A stretch of 64,000 nucleotides of DNA from Pseudomonas sp. Seg1 (lineage in GTDB: Bacteria; Pseudomonadota; Gammaproteobacteria; Pseudomonadales; Pseudomonadaceae): contig NZ_AP021903.1 of NCBI RefSeq assembly GCF_018326005.1, positions 1,304,001-1,368,000 on the forward strand. Reading direction: 5' to 3'. The translations under genes and the position numbers were made by a program. Below, piece after piece: positions 54,804 to 63,131 of the stretch. The notes beneath the pieces are model-generated. The model was not told the DNA's origin. It saw nothing but the letters and a program-made list of their open reading frames with translations, and ran no database searches. Numbering within the stretch: the first letter of the stretch is position 1; each line of letters opens with the position of its first letter.

Positions 54804-55616
54804 ATGAGTACAGAAGATCCGCGGTTTGCAGGCATCGCCCGTTTGTATGGCATCGAAGGCCTGGAGCGCTTGCGCGCCGCCCACGTGGCGATCGTCGGCG
54901 TCGGTGGCGTCGGTTCCTGGGCGGCGGAAGCCATGGCCCGTTGTGGTGTCGGCGAAATTTCGCTGTTCGACCTCGACGATGTCTGTGTCAGCAATGCCAA
55001 TCGGCAGTTGCACGCGCTGGACAGCACCGTCGGCAAGCCCAAGGTCGAAGTGATGGCCGAGCGGTTGCGCGGGATCAACCCGGATTGCAGCGTGCACGCT
55101 GTGGCGGATTTCGTGACCCGCGAGACCATGGCCGAGTACATCACGCCGAACATCGATTGCGTGATTGACTGCATCGACGCCGTCAACGCCAAGGCTGCGC
55201 TGATCGCCTGGTGCAAGCGCCGCAAGATCCAGATCATCACCACCGGCGGCGCGGGCGGGCAGATTGATCCGACGCTGATTCAGGTCTGCGATCTGAACCG
55301 TACGTTCAACGATCCGCTGGCGTCGAAAGTGCGCTCGACGTTGCGCCGTGACTACGGCTTCTCACGCACCGTGACCCGTCATTACAGCGTGCCGTGTGTG
55401 TTCTCCACCGAGCAACTGCGCTATCCGAAACCGGACGGCAGTATCTGTTTGCAGAAGAGTTTTGTCGGTGATGGCGTGAAGCTCGACTGCGCGGGCGGTT
55501 TTGGCGCGGTGATGATGGTCACGGCGACGTTCGGCATGGTCGCGGCGACCAAGGCTGTGGACAAGATTGTGGCGGGTGTCCGGCGCCCGGCTGACCGAGT
55601 GAAACCTCAGGTTTGA
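54804..55616 (+). CDS. tcdA: tRNA cyclic t6A37 synthase TcdA
   Basis: 270 residues from the ATG at 54804 (TTG two codons earlier possible). An E1-like ATP-binding Rossmann fold is shown by VGVGGVGSWAAEAMARCG, then FDLDDVCVSNANRQLHA and CIDAVNAKAALIAWC. TcdA (CsdL/YgdL) dehydrates t6A37 to the cyclic form using ATP, with CsdA and CsdE assisting. The csdE and csdA genes lie directly downstream on the other strand, an informative neighbourhood. Catalytic Cys near SVPCVFSTEQ is a candidate. Confidence 0.93.
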   Translation: MSTEDPRFAGIARLYGIEGLERLRAAHVAIVGVGGVGSWAAEAMARCGVGEISLFDLDDVCVSNANRQLHALDSTVGKPKVEVMAERLRGINPDCSVHAVADFVTRETMAEYITPNIDCVIDCIDAVNAKAALIAWCKRRKIQIITTGGAGGQIDPTLIQVCDLNRTFNDPLASKVRSTLRRDYGFSRTVTRHYSVPCVFSTEQLRYPKPDGSICLQKSFVGDGVKLDCAGGFGAVMMVTATFGMVAATKAVDKIVAGVRRPADRVKPQV

Positions 55617-55636
55617 TCGGTGGAGTTGATGACCTC

Positions 55637-55726
55637 ATCGCTGGCAAGCCAGCTCCCACAGGTATTTGGCAGGTTCACTACATTTGTGAACACCATGGAC
55701 CCTGTGGGAGCTGGCTTGCCAGCGAT
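55637..55726. repeat. REP doublet between tcdA and csdE
   Basis: An inverted arm ATCGCTGGCAAGCCAGCTCC at 55637 and a direct arm ending at 55726 are perfect reverse complements over 24 bases, separating two convergent genes. Confidence 0.85.
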
Positions 55727-55731
55727 AGCGA

Positions 55732-56136
55732 TCAACCTGCCAACTCATTCATCCGCTGGAGCACGGCATTCAGGCCATTGCTGCGCGACGGCGACAACTG
55801 GCGCGAAAGGCCGAGTTGATTGAACCAGTCCGGCAAATCAACTTCCTGCAATTCATCAGCGCTCAGTCCATTGACCCGCAACAACAGCAACGCCACCAAC
55901 CCGCGAATCATCCGCGCATCGCTGCTCGCCGCGAACTGCCAGTGACCATCACGCAATTCCCCAACCAGCCACACCTGACTTTCACACCCATGCACCCGGT
56001 TGGCTTCGCACTTGTCCGAGTCATTCAACGGCGCCAGACGATCACCAAACTGCATCAGCAACCGCGCCCGCTGTTCCCAGCCTGCGGCATTCTGAAAGGT
56101 GTGCAACGCTTCGGCGGCTTCAGCCGGCAATTTCAT
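55732..56136 (-). CDS. csdE: SufE-family sulfur acceptor CsdE
   Basis: 134 residues of the SufE/CsdE fold with the sulfur-accepting Cys in RVHGCESQVWLVG (C51). It takes sulfane sulfur from the desulfurase CsdA. It overlaps csdA by four bases and lies beside tcdA, with which the CSD system works. SufE itself is the alternative name, but the partner identifies the Csd branch. Confidence 0.9.
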   Translation of the reverse strand: MKLPAEAAEALHTFQNAAGWEQRARLLMQFGDRLAPLNDSDKCEANRVHGCESQVWLVGELRDGHWQFAASSDARMIRGLVALLLLRVNGLSADELQEVDLPDWFNQLGLSRQLSPSRSNGLNAVLQRMNELAG

Positions 56137-57335
56137 CGCAACAACTCCAGTGCCTGATCCAGCGCTTCAAAAAACCGCTCCAGATCTTCGGAATCGTTGT
56201 ACAGCGCCAGCGACACCCGAATCGCCCCGGCCAGTTCGAAGCTTTTCAGCAACGGCATGGCGCAGTGATGCCCGGCGCGCACGGCGATGCCTTGCTCGGT
56301 CAGCAGATGCGCCAGGTCGGCGTTGTGCACACCCTCGACGACAAAACTCGCCAGCGCCAGATGCGGCTTGCCCAGCAGGCGAATGCCATTGCGGGCGGCG
56401 AGGCCGCGCAGCAGGTAGTCATGCAACGCGGCTTCGTGAGCAGATACCGCGTCCTGATCCAGCCCGGCGAGATAATCGAGGGTCGCGCCGAGGCCGATCA
56501 CACTGGCAATCGGCGGCGTGCCTGCCTCGAAACCCAGCGGGGCAGGGCGAAAGCGTGAGTCGTGGTAGTTGGCTTCCAGCACCATCTCACCGCCAAACTG
56601 CCACGGCTTCAGCTGTCCGAGCGCGGCATTGCGGCCGAACAACACGCCGAGGCCATCGGGGCCGTACAGTTTGTGGCTGGAAAACACATAAAAATCGCAG
56701 CCCAGCGCCTGTACGTCATGCCGACCGTGCACCACGCCTTGGGCGCCATCGAGCACGGTCAGCGCGTTCTGCGCCTTGGCCATGCCAAGCAGTGCAGGCA
56801 GTGGTTGCCAGGCGCCGAGCACGTTGGACAACTGGCTGACCGCCAGCAAACGCGTGCGCGGGCCGATCAGATGGACAGCGGCGGCGAGGTCGATCACACC
56901 GTCGTCATCCAGCGGCAGGATCACCAGTTTCAGCTGGCGACGTTGCGCCAGTTGCTGCCACGGCAGCAGGTTGGCGTGATGCTCCAGGGCGCTGATGACA
57001 ATTTCATCGCCCGGATGGAAAAGATGTTCCAGGCCATAAGCCAGGAGATTCAGCGCACTGGTGGCGCCGTGGGTGAAGATGATTTGCCCGCTGTCACCGG
57101 CATTGAGCCACTGCGCGACTTTGAGTCGACTGTCTTCGAACGCTTGCGTGGCGTGGGCGCCGGGCAAATGTTGCGCACGATGCACATTGGCCGCGCCGTT
57201 GGCGTAGTAATGCGCCAGCGCGTCGAGCAGGGCCTGAGGTTTTTGCGTGGTGGCGGCGTTGTCCAGATAGGTCTGGTCTTGCCGTTGCAGGGCGGCGATG
57301 GCCGGGAAATCGGCACGCCAGGGGGAGGGAATCAT
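56133..57335 (-). CDS. csdA: Cysteine desulfurase CsdA
   Basis: 400 residues from the ATG at 57335 (GTG one codon earlier possible). The group II aminotransferase fold has N-terminal YLDNAATTQKPQALLDA, the PLP lysine in FSSHKLYGPDGLGVL and the active Cys in AGHHCAMPLL. It removes sulfur from cysteine for iron-sulfur or tRNA use. Short-loop type II form, as in CsdA/SufS. Confidence 0.93.
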   Translation of the reverse strand: MIPSPWRADFPAIAALQRQDQTYLDNAATTQKPQALLDALAHYYANGAANVHRAQHLPGAHATQAFEDSRLKVAQWLNAGDSGQIIFTHGATSALNLLAYGLEHLFHPGDEIVISALEHHANLLPWQQLAQRRQLKLVILPLDDDGVIDLAAAVHLIGPRTRLLAVSQLSNVLGAWQPLPALLGMAKAQNALTVLDGAQGVVHGRHDVQALGCDFYVFSSHKLYGPDGLGVLFGRNAALGQLKPWQFGGEMVLEANYHDSRFRPAPLGFEAGTPPIASVIGLGATLDYLAGLDQDAVSAHEAALHDYLLRGLAARNGIRLLGKPHLALASFVVEGVHNADLAHLLTEQGIAVRAGHHCAMPLLKSFELAGAIRVSLALYNDSEDLERFFEALDQALELLR

Positions 57336-57381
57336 CACGGTTTATAGCCCTGGTGAAATGGGCGGGATGTACGCCAAATCC

Positions 57382-57453
57382 TGTAGGAGTGAGCCTGCTC
57401 GCGATGGCGTCCGTGAGGGCGCTAAAAGCATCGCGAGCAGGCTCACTCCTACA
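57382..57453. repeat. REPIN between csdA and dapD
   Basis: TGTAGGAGTGAGCCTGCTCG at 57382 and its inverse ending at 57453 enclose only about 22 bases, the shortest loop of the pairs here. Confidence 0.85.
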
Positions 57454-57470
57454 ATGGATTATCCAAGCAC

Positions 57471-58505
57471 TCAGTTGTGAGCGTGCAGCGCTTCGTTCAG
57501 TTCGATCGCCGATTTGTGGGTTTTGCATTCCACGGCACCGGTTTCCGAATTGCGACGGAACAGCAGGTCAGTCTGACCGGCCAGCTCACGCGCTTTCACA
57601 ACTTTGACCAGATTGTTGTTCTCGTCCAGCAGCGCCACTTTGGTGCCGGCGGTCACGTACAGGCCAGACTCGACGGTGTTGCGGTCGCCCAGCGGAATAC
57701 CGATACCGGCGTTGGCGCCGATCAGGCAGCCTTCGCCGACCTTGATCACGATGTTGCCGCCGCCCGACAGGGTGCCCATGGTCGAGCAACCGCCGCCCAG
57801 GTCCGAACCCTTGCCGACGAAAACGCCAGCCGATACGCGGCCTTCGATCATGCCCGGGCCTTCGGTGCCGGCGTTGAAGTTGATGAAGCCTTCGTGCATC
57901 ACGGTGGTGCCTTCGCCCACGTACGCGCCCAGACGCAGACGTGCGGCATCAGCGATACGCACACCAGCAGGGACAACGTAGTCAGTCATTTTCGGGAACT
58001 TGTCCACCGAGAACACTTCCAGCAGCTCGCCACGCAGACGGGCTTCGAGTTGCAGCTCGGCCAGTTCGCTCAGGTCGATCGCACCCTGGCTGGTCCACGC
58101 TACGTTCGGCAGCAGCGGGAAGATCCCGGCCAGGCTCACGCCGTGCGGCTTGACCAGGCGATGGGACAGCAGGTGCAGCTTCAGGTACGCCTCAGGCGTG
58201 GAAGTCAGTTGTGCGTCTTCGGCCAGCAGGGTGGCGACCAGCGGCTTGTGGCTCTCGGCCAGGCGGGTCAGCAATTTGCCTTGAACGGCGTCGATGCCTT
58301 TCACTGCTTCAGCCAGTTGCGCAGCCTGTGCGGTGGTGAAGGTGATGGCCTGGTTGCCTTCGGTGTAGCCGAGGATCGGCGCAACGGCGGCGACCAGTTC
58401 GGCCGAAGGGTTGAGCAGTGGCTGTGCGTAGAACACTTCGAGCCAGGCGCCTTGACGGTTTTGCGTGCCGACACCGAAGGCGATGCTGAACAGGGAGTTG
58501 GACAT
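57471..58505 (-). CDS. dapD: Tetrahydrodipicolinate N-succinyltransferase DapD
   Basis: 344 residues. After a N-terminal domain, a left-handed beta-helix of hexapeptide repeats is visible (about 175-290: VRIADAARLRLGAYVGEGTT, GMIEGRVSAGVFVGKGSDLG, GTLSGGGNIVIKVGEGCLIG). It transfers succinyl from succinyl-CoA to tetrahydrodipicolinate in DAP/lysine synthesis. The length (344) is the long form of Pseudomonas and Actinobacteria rather than the 274-residue E. coli form. AGAGGT ribosome site. Confidence 0.95.
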   Translation of the reverse strand: MSNSLFSIAFGVGTQNRQGAWLEVFYAQPLLNPSAELVAAVAPILGYTEGNQAITFTTAQAAQLAEAVKGIDAVQGKLLTRLAESHKPLVATLLAEDAQLTSTPEAYLKLHLLSHRLVKPHGVSLAGIFPLLPNVAWTSQGAIDLSELAELQLEARLRGELLEVFSVDKFPKMTDYVVPAGVRIADAARLRLGAYVGEGTTVMHEGFINFNAGTEGPGMIEGRVSAGVFVGKGSDLGGGCSTMGTLSGGGNIVIKVGEGCLIGANAGIGIPLGDRNTVESGLYVTAGTKVALLDENNNLVKVVKARELAGQTDLLFRRNSETGAVECKTHKSAIELNEALHAHN

Positions 58506-58536
58506 GTGAATACCTCTACAAAGAGTGACGGGCTGC

Positions 58537-58899
58537 TTACTTCAGCGCGGCCGCGTAGATATCTGGCTTGAAGCCAATCAGGGTTCGGTCACCGAGATCG
58601 AGCACCGGGCGCTTGATCATCGAGGGTTGAGCGAGCATCAGTTCGATGGCTTTCGCTTGGTCGAGATCGGCTTTGCGTTCGTCGTCGAGTTTGCGAAAGG
58701 TCGTGCCTGCACGGTTCAACACCGTTTGCCAGCCGTGCTCGTCACACCATTGAGTCAGGTGTTCACGGTCGATACCGGCGGTTTTGTAATCATGAAAGTC
58801 GTAGCTGACAGCGTGTTCATCGAGCCAGGTGCGCGCCTTTTTCATGGTGTCGCAGGCTTTGATGCCGAAAAGGTGCAACGTTTTACTTGAAACCGTCAA
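58537..58899 (-). CDS. ArsC/Spx/YffB-family protein
   Basis: 120 residues from a TTG start at 58899, preferred because AAGGGGGCG lies eight bases upstream; the longer frame lacks such a site. The thioredoxin-like ArsC fold shows LFGIKACDTMKKARTWLDEH with one Cys, then YDFHDYKTAGIDREHLTQWC and MIKRPVLDLGDRTLIGFKPD. There is a single Cys rather than CXXC. The function of YffB-like proteins is unsettled (possibly glutathione-linked). It is 31 bases upstream of dapD on the same strand, probably one transcript. Confidence 0.88.
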   Translation of the reverse strand: MTVSSKTLHLFGIKACDTMKKARTWLDEHAVSYDFHDYKTAGIDREHLTQWCDEHGWQTVLNRAGTTFRKLDDERKADLDQAKAIELMLAQPSMIKRPVLDLGDRTLIGFKPDIYAAALK

Positions 58900-59000
58900 G
58901 GAATCGCCCCCTTTACAGGTGCTGGAGAAAAATGGTGTCGGATTATGCCATGACCAAACGGTTTCGCGGCGCCTGAGGTCGATTTCCCACCGCAAAACCC

Positions 59001-59088
59001 TGTAGGAGTGAGCCTGCTCGCGATGGCGATTTACCTGCCACTGGCATTGTTGAATGTTAAACCGTTATCGCGAGCAGGCTCACTCCTA
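59001..59088. repeat. REPIN upstream of the antiporter gene
   Basis: TGTAGGAGTGAGCCTGCTCG at 59001 and the inverse ending in CTCACTCCTA at 59088 enclose about 40 bases. Confidence 0.85.
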
Positions 59089-59192
59089 GAAGGGATTTGT
59101 GGCAGGGCTGCGACATAGGTGCAACGGTCAGGCACAGCCTAAGCGGCTAATATGGCAGTTCAACGCTGTCGATTGTCTGAGATTTCCGCTTT

Positions 59193-60824
59193 ATGCAAAC
59201 TGCCTACACCGTCCTGATCCTGCTGATGCTGGTCAGCGTCTCCCGTCTGGTCGGACGGGTCATCCCGCTGCCGCTGCCTTTGGTCCAGATCGCCGCCGGT
59301 GCCTTGCTGGCCTGGCCGACGCTGGGTCTGCATGTCGCCCTTGATCCCGAACTTTTCCTGTTTCTGTTCTTGCCGCCGCTGCTGTTTTCCGACGGTTGGC
59401 GCATGCCCAAACGTGAACTCTGGCATTTGCGCGGACCGATTCTGACGCTCGCGGTCGGGCTGGTGCTGTTTACGGTGGTGGGCGCCGGGTACTTCATCCA
59501 TTGGCTGCTGCCGACAATTCCACTGCCGGTGGCTTTCGCGTTGGCCGCTGTGCTGTCGCCAACGGACGCTGTGGCGGTGTCGGCCATCTCGCAAAACCGT
59601 TTGCCCACGCCGTTGATGCATATGTTGCAAGGCGAGGCGTTGATGAACGACGCGTCCGGTCTGGTGACGTTCAAGTTTGCCTTGGCTGCCGCCGTGACGG
59701 GCGTTTTCTCGCTGACCAACGCCAGCCTGACCTTTGTGGTCGTGGCACTTGGAGGCTTGGCGGTCGGCGTCGCGTTGAGCTGGCTGGTCGGGCGATTGCG
59801 GGCATGGATGATCGCCCGAGGCTGGGATGACCCGGCGACTCACGTGGTGTTCATGCTGTTGTTGCCGTTTGCCGCCTATGTACTGGCCGAGCGTCTCGGT
59901 GTATCGGGCATCCTGTCGGCGGTCGCGGCGGGAATGATGCAGAGCTGGCTCGATCTGTTGCCGCGCCAGACCAGCACGCGCCTGCTTAACCGGAGCGTCT
60001 GGTCGCTGCTGGAGTTTGCTTTCAACGGTTTGATTTTTCTGCTGCTGGGTCTGCAACTGCCGGACATCATCAAAGCCGTGGTCAGCCATGAGCCGACGCT
60101 GTGGCCAACGCTGCTGTATCGCTGCCTCGATGTGCTGGCGATTTTCCTCGCGTTAGTGCTGCTGCGATTTATCTGGGTGCAAAGCATCTGGCGTTTGTCA
60201 GTGCTGTTGCGACGATTGCGCGGCAAGGGAGATCTGACGCAAGTCCCGACCGCCCGCTCCTGCTGGCTGCTGACAGTCGGCGGTGTACGCGGCGCGGTAA
60301 CGCTGGCGGGTGTGATGTCGGTGCCGATGTTGATGGGGAGTGAGGCATTTCCCGAGCGTGACCTGCTGATTTTCATTGCCGCCGGGGTGATTCTGCTGTC
60401 ACTGGTCTCGGCATGTATCGCCTTGCCATTGCTGTTGCGCGGCATCGAAAAAAGCCCTGACGATAAACGCCGTCAGGAAGTCCGGGACGCCTGGCGCAAG
60501 ACCGCCGAAGCGGCGATCCATGCGCTGGAAACCGAAGAGGTCGGCCCGCAGGATGCCGCGCAAGCGGCGCTGTCGGCAGAATTGAAGGCGCGGATCATGT
60601 CCGAGTACCGCCATCAACTCGACGTCTTCAACGATTCCGCCGAAGCCCAGGCGCTGGCGTTCCAGATGGATCTGCTGGAACGCCGTTTACGCTTGAAGGC
60701 GCTGCGCGCGCAACGCCTGGAGCTGTACAGCCTCAGCCGTCAACATGAGATTGGTGATGACGTGCTCAGGGAAGTATTGGCTGACCTTGACCTGAGTGAA
60801 GCGAATCTGGGGCAGGTCAAGTAG
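59193..60824 (+). CDS. CPA1-family Na+/H+ antiporter
   Basis: 543 residues with about twelve membrane segments in 1-405 and a cytoplasmic C-terminal tail (about 410-543). CPA1 motifs are seen: FLPPLLFSDGWRMPKRELW, LSPTDAVAVSAI (ion-site region), GEALMNDASGLVTF and RGAVTLAGVMSVP. It exchanges Na+ or K+ for H+ at the inner membrane. No ribosome site stands out. The last eight bases overlap the convergent protease gene. Confidence 0.9.
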   Translation: MQTAYTVLILLMLVSVSRLVGRVIPLPLPLVQIAAGALLAWPTLGLHVALDPELFLFLFLPPLLFSDGWRMPKRELWHLRGPILTLAVGLVLFTVVGAGYFIHWLLPTIPLPVAFALAAVLSPTDAVAVSAISQNRLPTPLMHMLQGEALMNDASGLVTFKFALAAAVTGVFSLTNASLTFVVVALGGLAVGVALSWLVGRLRAWMIARGWDDPATHVVFMLLLPFAAYVLAERLGVSGILSAVAAGMMQSWLDLLPRQTSTRLLNRSVWSLLEFAFNGLIFLLLGLQLPDIIKAVVSHEPTLWPTLLYRCLDVLAIFLALVLLRFIWVQSIWRLSVLLRRLRGKGDLTQVPTARSCWLLTVGGVRGAVTLAGVMSVPMLMGSEAFPERDLLIFIAAGVILLSLVSACIALPLLLRGIEKSPDDKRRQEVRDAWRKTAEAAIHALETEEVGPQDAAQAALSAELKARIMSEYRHQLDVFNDSAEAQALAFQMDLLERRLRLKALRAQRLELYSLSRQHEIGDDVLREVLADLDLSEANLGQVK

Positions 60825-61536
60825 GCAGTTGCCAGTAGTCAAGGGCGGGATAAGCTTGTCTGGCGAAGAGTTTGTCCCCTTCGCTGAGGGTCATGTTGTC
60901 GCCGATATCCCATTTTTTGTAGGTGAGAAATTCGGGAGTCGGGTAATGCATGATCGAGTGTCTGTCGTAGCTGCCGAGGAATGCCGACTGCCTGGAGTCA
61001 AGGTTGAAGAAGTTGTGATCAACCTGGGATTTGCTCCAGCCATGGTTCTGTTTGAAAAAGTCATAGGCGGCGGGTTTGTCCCACGGGATGTTAGCGTCGG
61101 GATGCAGATGCGCATGATGAAATCCCAGCGCATGGCCGAATTCATGCAGGATCGTTTGCTCAAAAAAACGATCATCAGGGCTTTTGCCTATCACCAGGGT
61201 GGGCTCGTCCGGATCCTCTTGCAGGGCCCATGTGCCAATGGCCGAGTAACTGTCGTTGCCTTCCACTGCAATGCGTATCTGGCCGTCGCCGTCATCGACC
61301 AGTTCGAGCGCCAGGCTGATAAAGGGCTCCCATCGCCTGAGGCAGAATTCTATCCTTACCCTTAGATTGGCCGGTACGTCCTCTTTGAACGAGAAGGTCA
61401 CCGTACTGGCGTTTTCCCAGAAGCTGTTTGAGTAAGCGACTGAACGCCTGTGGCGCGTTTGCGGAGGGAGGTTCTGTCGGGCTTGTTCCTGGCGAGTGCC
61501 GGGCTCCAGCATTCTCACAAAATGACAGGTGTGCAT
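60817..61536 (-). CDS. Astacin/matrixin-like zinc metalloprotease
   Basis: 239 residues from the ATG at 61536 (AAGGAT nine bases upstream; longer frame less likely). The metzincin zinc site HEFGHALGFHH (HExxHxxGxxH) is intact and the Met-turn is SIMHYP, the astacin form. The N-terminus (MHTCHFVRMLEPGTRQEQAR) has no signal peptide, which is unusual for an astacin-type protease. It may be exported another way, or act inside the cell, or be a T6SS cargo; none can be shown here. Convergent overlap of eight bases with the antiporter. Confidence 0.85.
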   Translation of the reverse strand: MHTCHFVRMLEPGTRQEQARQNLPPQTRHRRSVAYSNSFWENASTVTFSFKEDVPANLRVRIEFCLRRWEPFISLALELVDDGDGQIRIAVEGNDSYSAIGTWALQEDPDEPTLVIGKSPDDRFFEQTILHEFGHALGFHHAHLHPDANIPWDKPAAYDFFKQNHGWSKSQVDHNFFNLDSRQSAFLGSYDRHSIMHYPTPEFLTYKKWDIGDNMTLSEGDKLFARQAYPALDYWQLPT

Positions 61537-61696
61537 GGTCAATATCCTTATTGATTGTGAACGTCGTGCCTTGATCCGTAAGGCGTCGCGTTTGGAAAAG
61601 GGAAGGTAATAGGCTTTGTACTTTTTTGGCTGGTCGAAGTTGTAACTTGATACTGATAACAAATCCCCGTCTGCGTGAAACAGCGAGCAGGGTATT

Positions 61697-61721
61697 CCCG
61701 CACGGCATTGCACCGTGCGGG
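61697..61721 (-). terminator. Possible dapC terminator hairpin
   Basis: Nine-base perfect arms (CCCGCACGG and CCGTGCGGG) with a seven-base loop, just past the dapC stop. No T run follows on the minus strand, so termination would be weak. Confidence 0.45.
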
Positions 61722-61730
61722 ATATAAGTT

Positions 61731-62933
61731 TTACGAGCGATGACGGGTAATGAAGTTTCGAATGCGTTCGGCGGCTTCAACGCATTCCGCCAGTGGCGCA
61801 ACCAACGCCATCCGCACTCGACCTGCCCCCGGATTGACGCCATCCACGTCACGAGACAAATAGGAGCCGGGCACGACAGTCACATGTTCTTCGGCAAACA
61901 GATCCCGGCAAAACGCCGCATCGTCGCCTTGCACATTCGGCCACAAGTAGAAGCTGCCATCCGGACGTTGTACGTCCATCACCGGGCTGAGAATCTCCAG
62001 CACCGCGTCGAACTTCTCGCGATACAACGCACGGTTGGCGCGTACATGCACTTCATCATTCCACGCAGCGACGCTGGCCAGTTGCGTTTGTACCGGCATC
62101 GCACAACCGTGGTAGGTGCGATACAGCAGGAAACCCTTGAGGATGTCGGCGTCGCCGGCGACGAAACCGGAGCGCAGGCCCGGCAGGTTGGAGCGCTTGG
62201 ACAAGCTGTGGAACACCACACAGCGTTTGAAGTCCTTGCGGCCCAGTTCGACGCAGGCTGTGAGCAAACCCGGCGGCGGGGTCTGTTCGTCGAAGTACAG
62301 TTCGCTGTAGCACTCGTCGGCGGCGATGACGAAGTCGTATTCGTCGGCCAGCGCTATGAGCTTTTTCAGGGTCTCGACCGGGATCAGTGCGCCGGTCGGG
62401 TTGCCCGGCGAGCACAGAAACAGGATCTGGCAGCGCTTCCAGATATCCGGCGACACCGCGTCAAAGTCAGGATTGAAGCCGTTTTCATCAAGGCATGGCA
62501 GGTAATGCGGCTTGGCTCCGGCGAGAAACGCGGCGCCTTCGTAGATCTGATAGAACGGGTTGGGGCTGACCACCAGTGCGTCGTCGCCACGGTTGACCAC
62601 GGTCTGGGTAAACGCGAACAACGCTTCGCGGGTACCGTTGACCGGCAGCACGTTACGCGCCGGATCGATCCAGCCGGTTGGCACGCCAAAGCGGCGTTCG
62701 CACCAGCCAGCGATGGCTTCGCGCAGGGCGGGAATACCGAGGGTGGTCGGGTACACGGCCATCTGATCCAGACTGTTCGCCAGCGCCTCGGCGACGAAGC
62801 TTGGCGAACGGTGTTTCGGCTCACCGATCGACAGCGCGATCGGACGCTTGTCCGGGTTTGGCGTCACGCTGCCGAGCAGGGCGCGGAGCTTCTCGAACGG
62901 GTAGGGCTGGAGCTGGTTCAGAGCGTTGTTCAT
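61731..62933 (-). CDS. dapC: Succinyldiaminopimelate transaminase DapC
   Basis: 400 residues from the ATG at 62933; the longer frame runs into a repeat. The fold type I PLP enzyme is shown by VNGTREALFAF, SPNPFYQIYEGAAFLAGA, CSPGNPTGALIPVE and the PLP lysine region SLSKRSNLPGLRSGFVAGD. It forms N-succinyl-L,L-diaminopimelate from its keto precursor. It lies downstream of glnD, as in PAO1 (PA3659-PA3658) as I recall. Confidence 0.93.
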   Translation of the reverse strand: MNNALNQLQPYPFEKLRALLGSVTPNPDKRPIALSIGEPKHRSPSFVAEALANSLDQMAVYPTTLGIPALREAIAGWCERRFGVPTGWIDPARNVLPVNGTREALFAFTQTVVNRGDDALVVSPNPFYQIYEGAAFLAGAKPHYLPCLDENGFNPDFDAVSPDIWKRCQILFLCSPGNPTGALIPVETLKKLIALADEYDFVIAADECYSELYFDEQTPPPGLLTACVELGRKDFKRCVVFHSLSKRSNLPGLRSGFVAGDADILKGFLLYRTYHGCAMPVQTQLASVAAWNDEVHVRANRALYREKFDAVLEILSPVMDVQRPDGSFYLWPNVQGDDAAFCRDLFAEEHVTVVPGSYLSRDVDGVNPGAGRVRMALVAPLAECVEAAERIRNFITRHRS

Positions 62934-62963
62934 TTGGGCCTCTTTTAATGTGCAAGAGATTTC

Positions 62964-63098
62964 TGTAGCGAGGGGATTTATCCCCGATGGGCTGCGGAGC
63001 AGCCCCCAAAACCATGATTGATAGTATGTCTGGCAGACCACTGTTGCAGGTTTTGGGGCCACTTCGCGGCCCATCGGGGATGAATCCCCTCACCACAA
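62964..63098. repeat. Long inverted pair between glnD and dapC
   Basis: TGTAGCGAGGGGATTTATCC at 62964 and the inverse GGGGATGAATCCCCTCACCA arm ending at 63098, with further paired stretches inside (CCCAAAACC/GGTTTTGGGG). Same family as 33195-33311. Confidence 0.8.
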
Positions 63099-63131
63099 GA
63101 AATTCGCTTTCACAGGGGGAAATGGGTGAGT

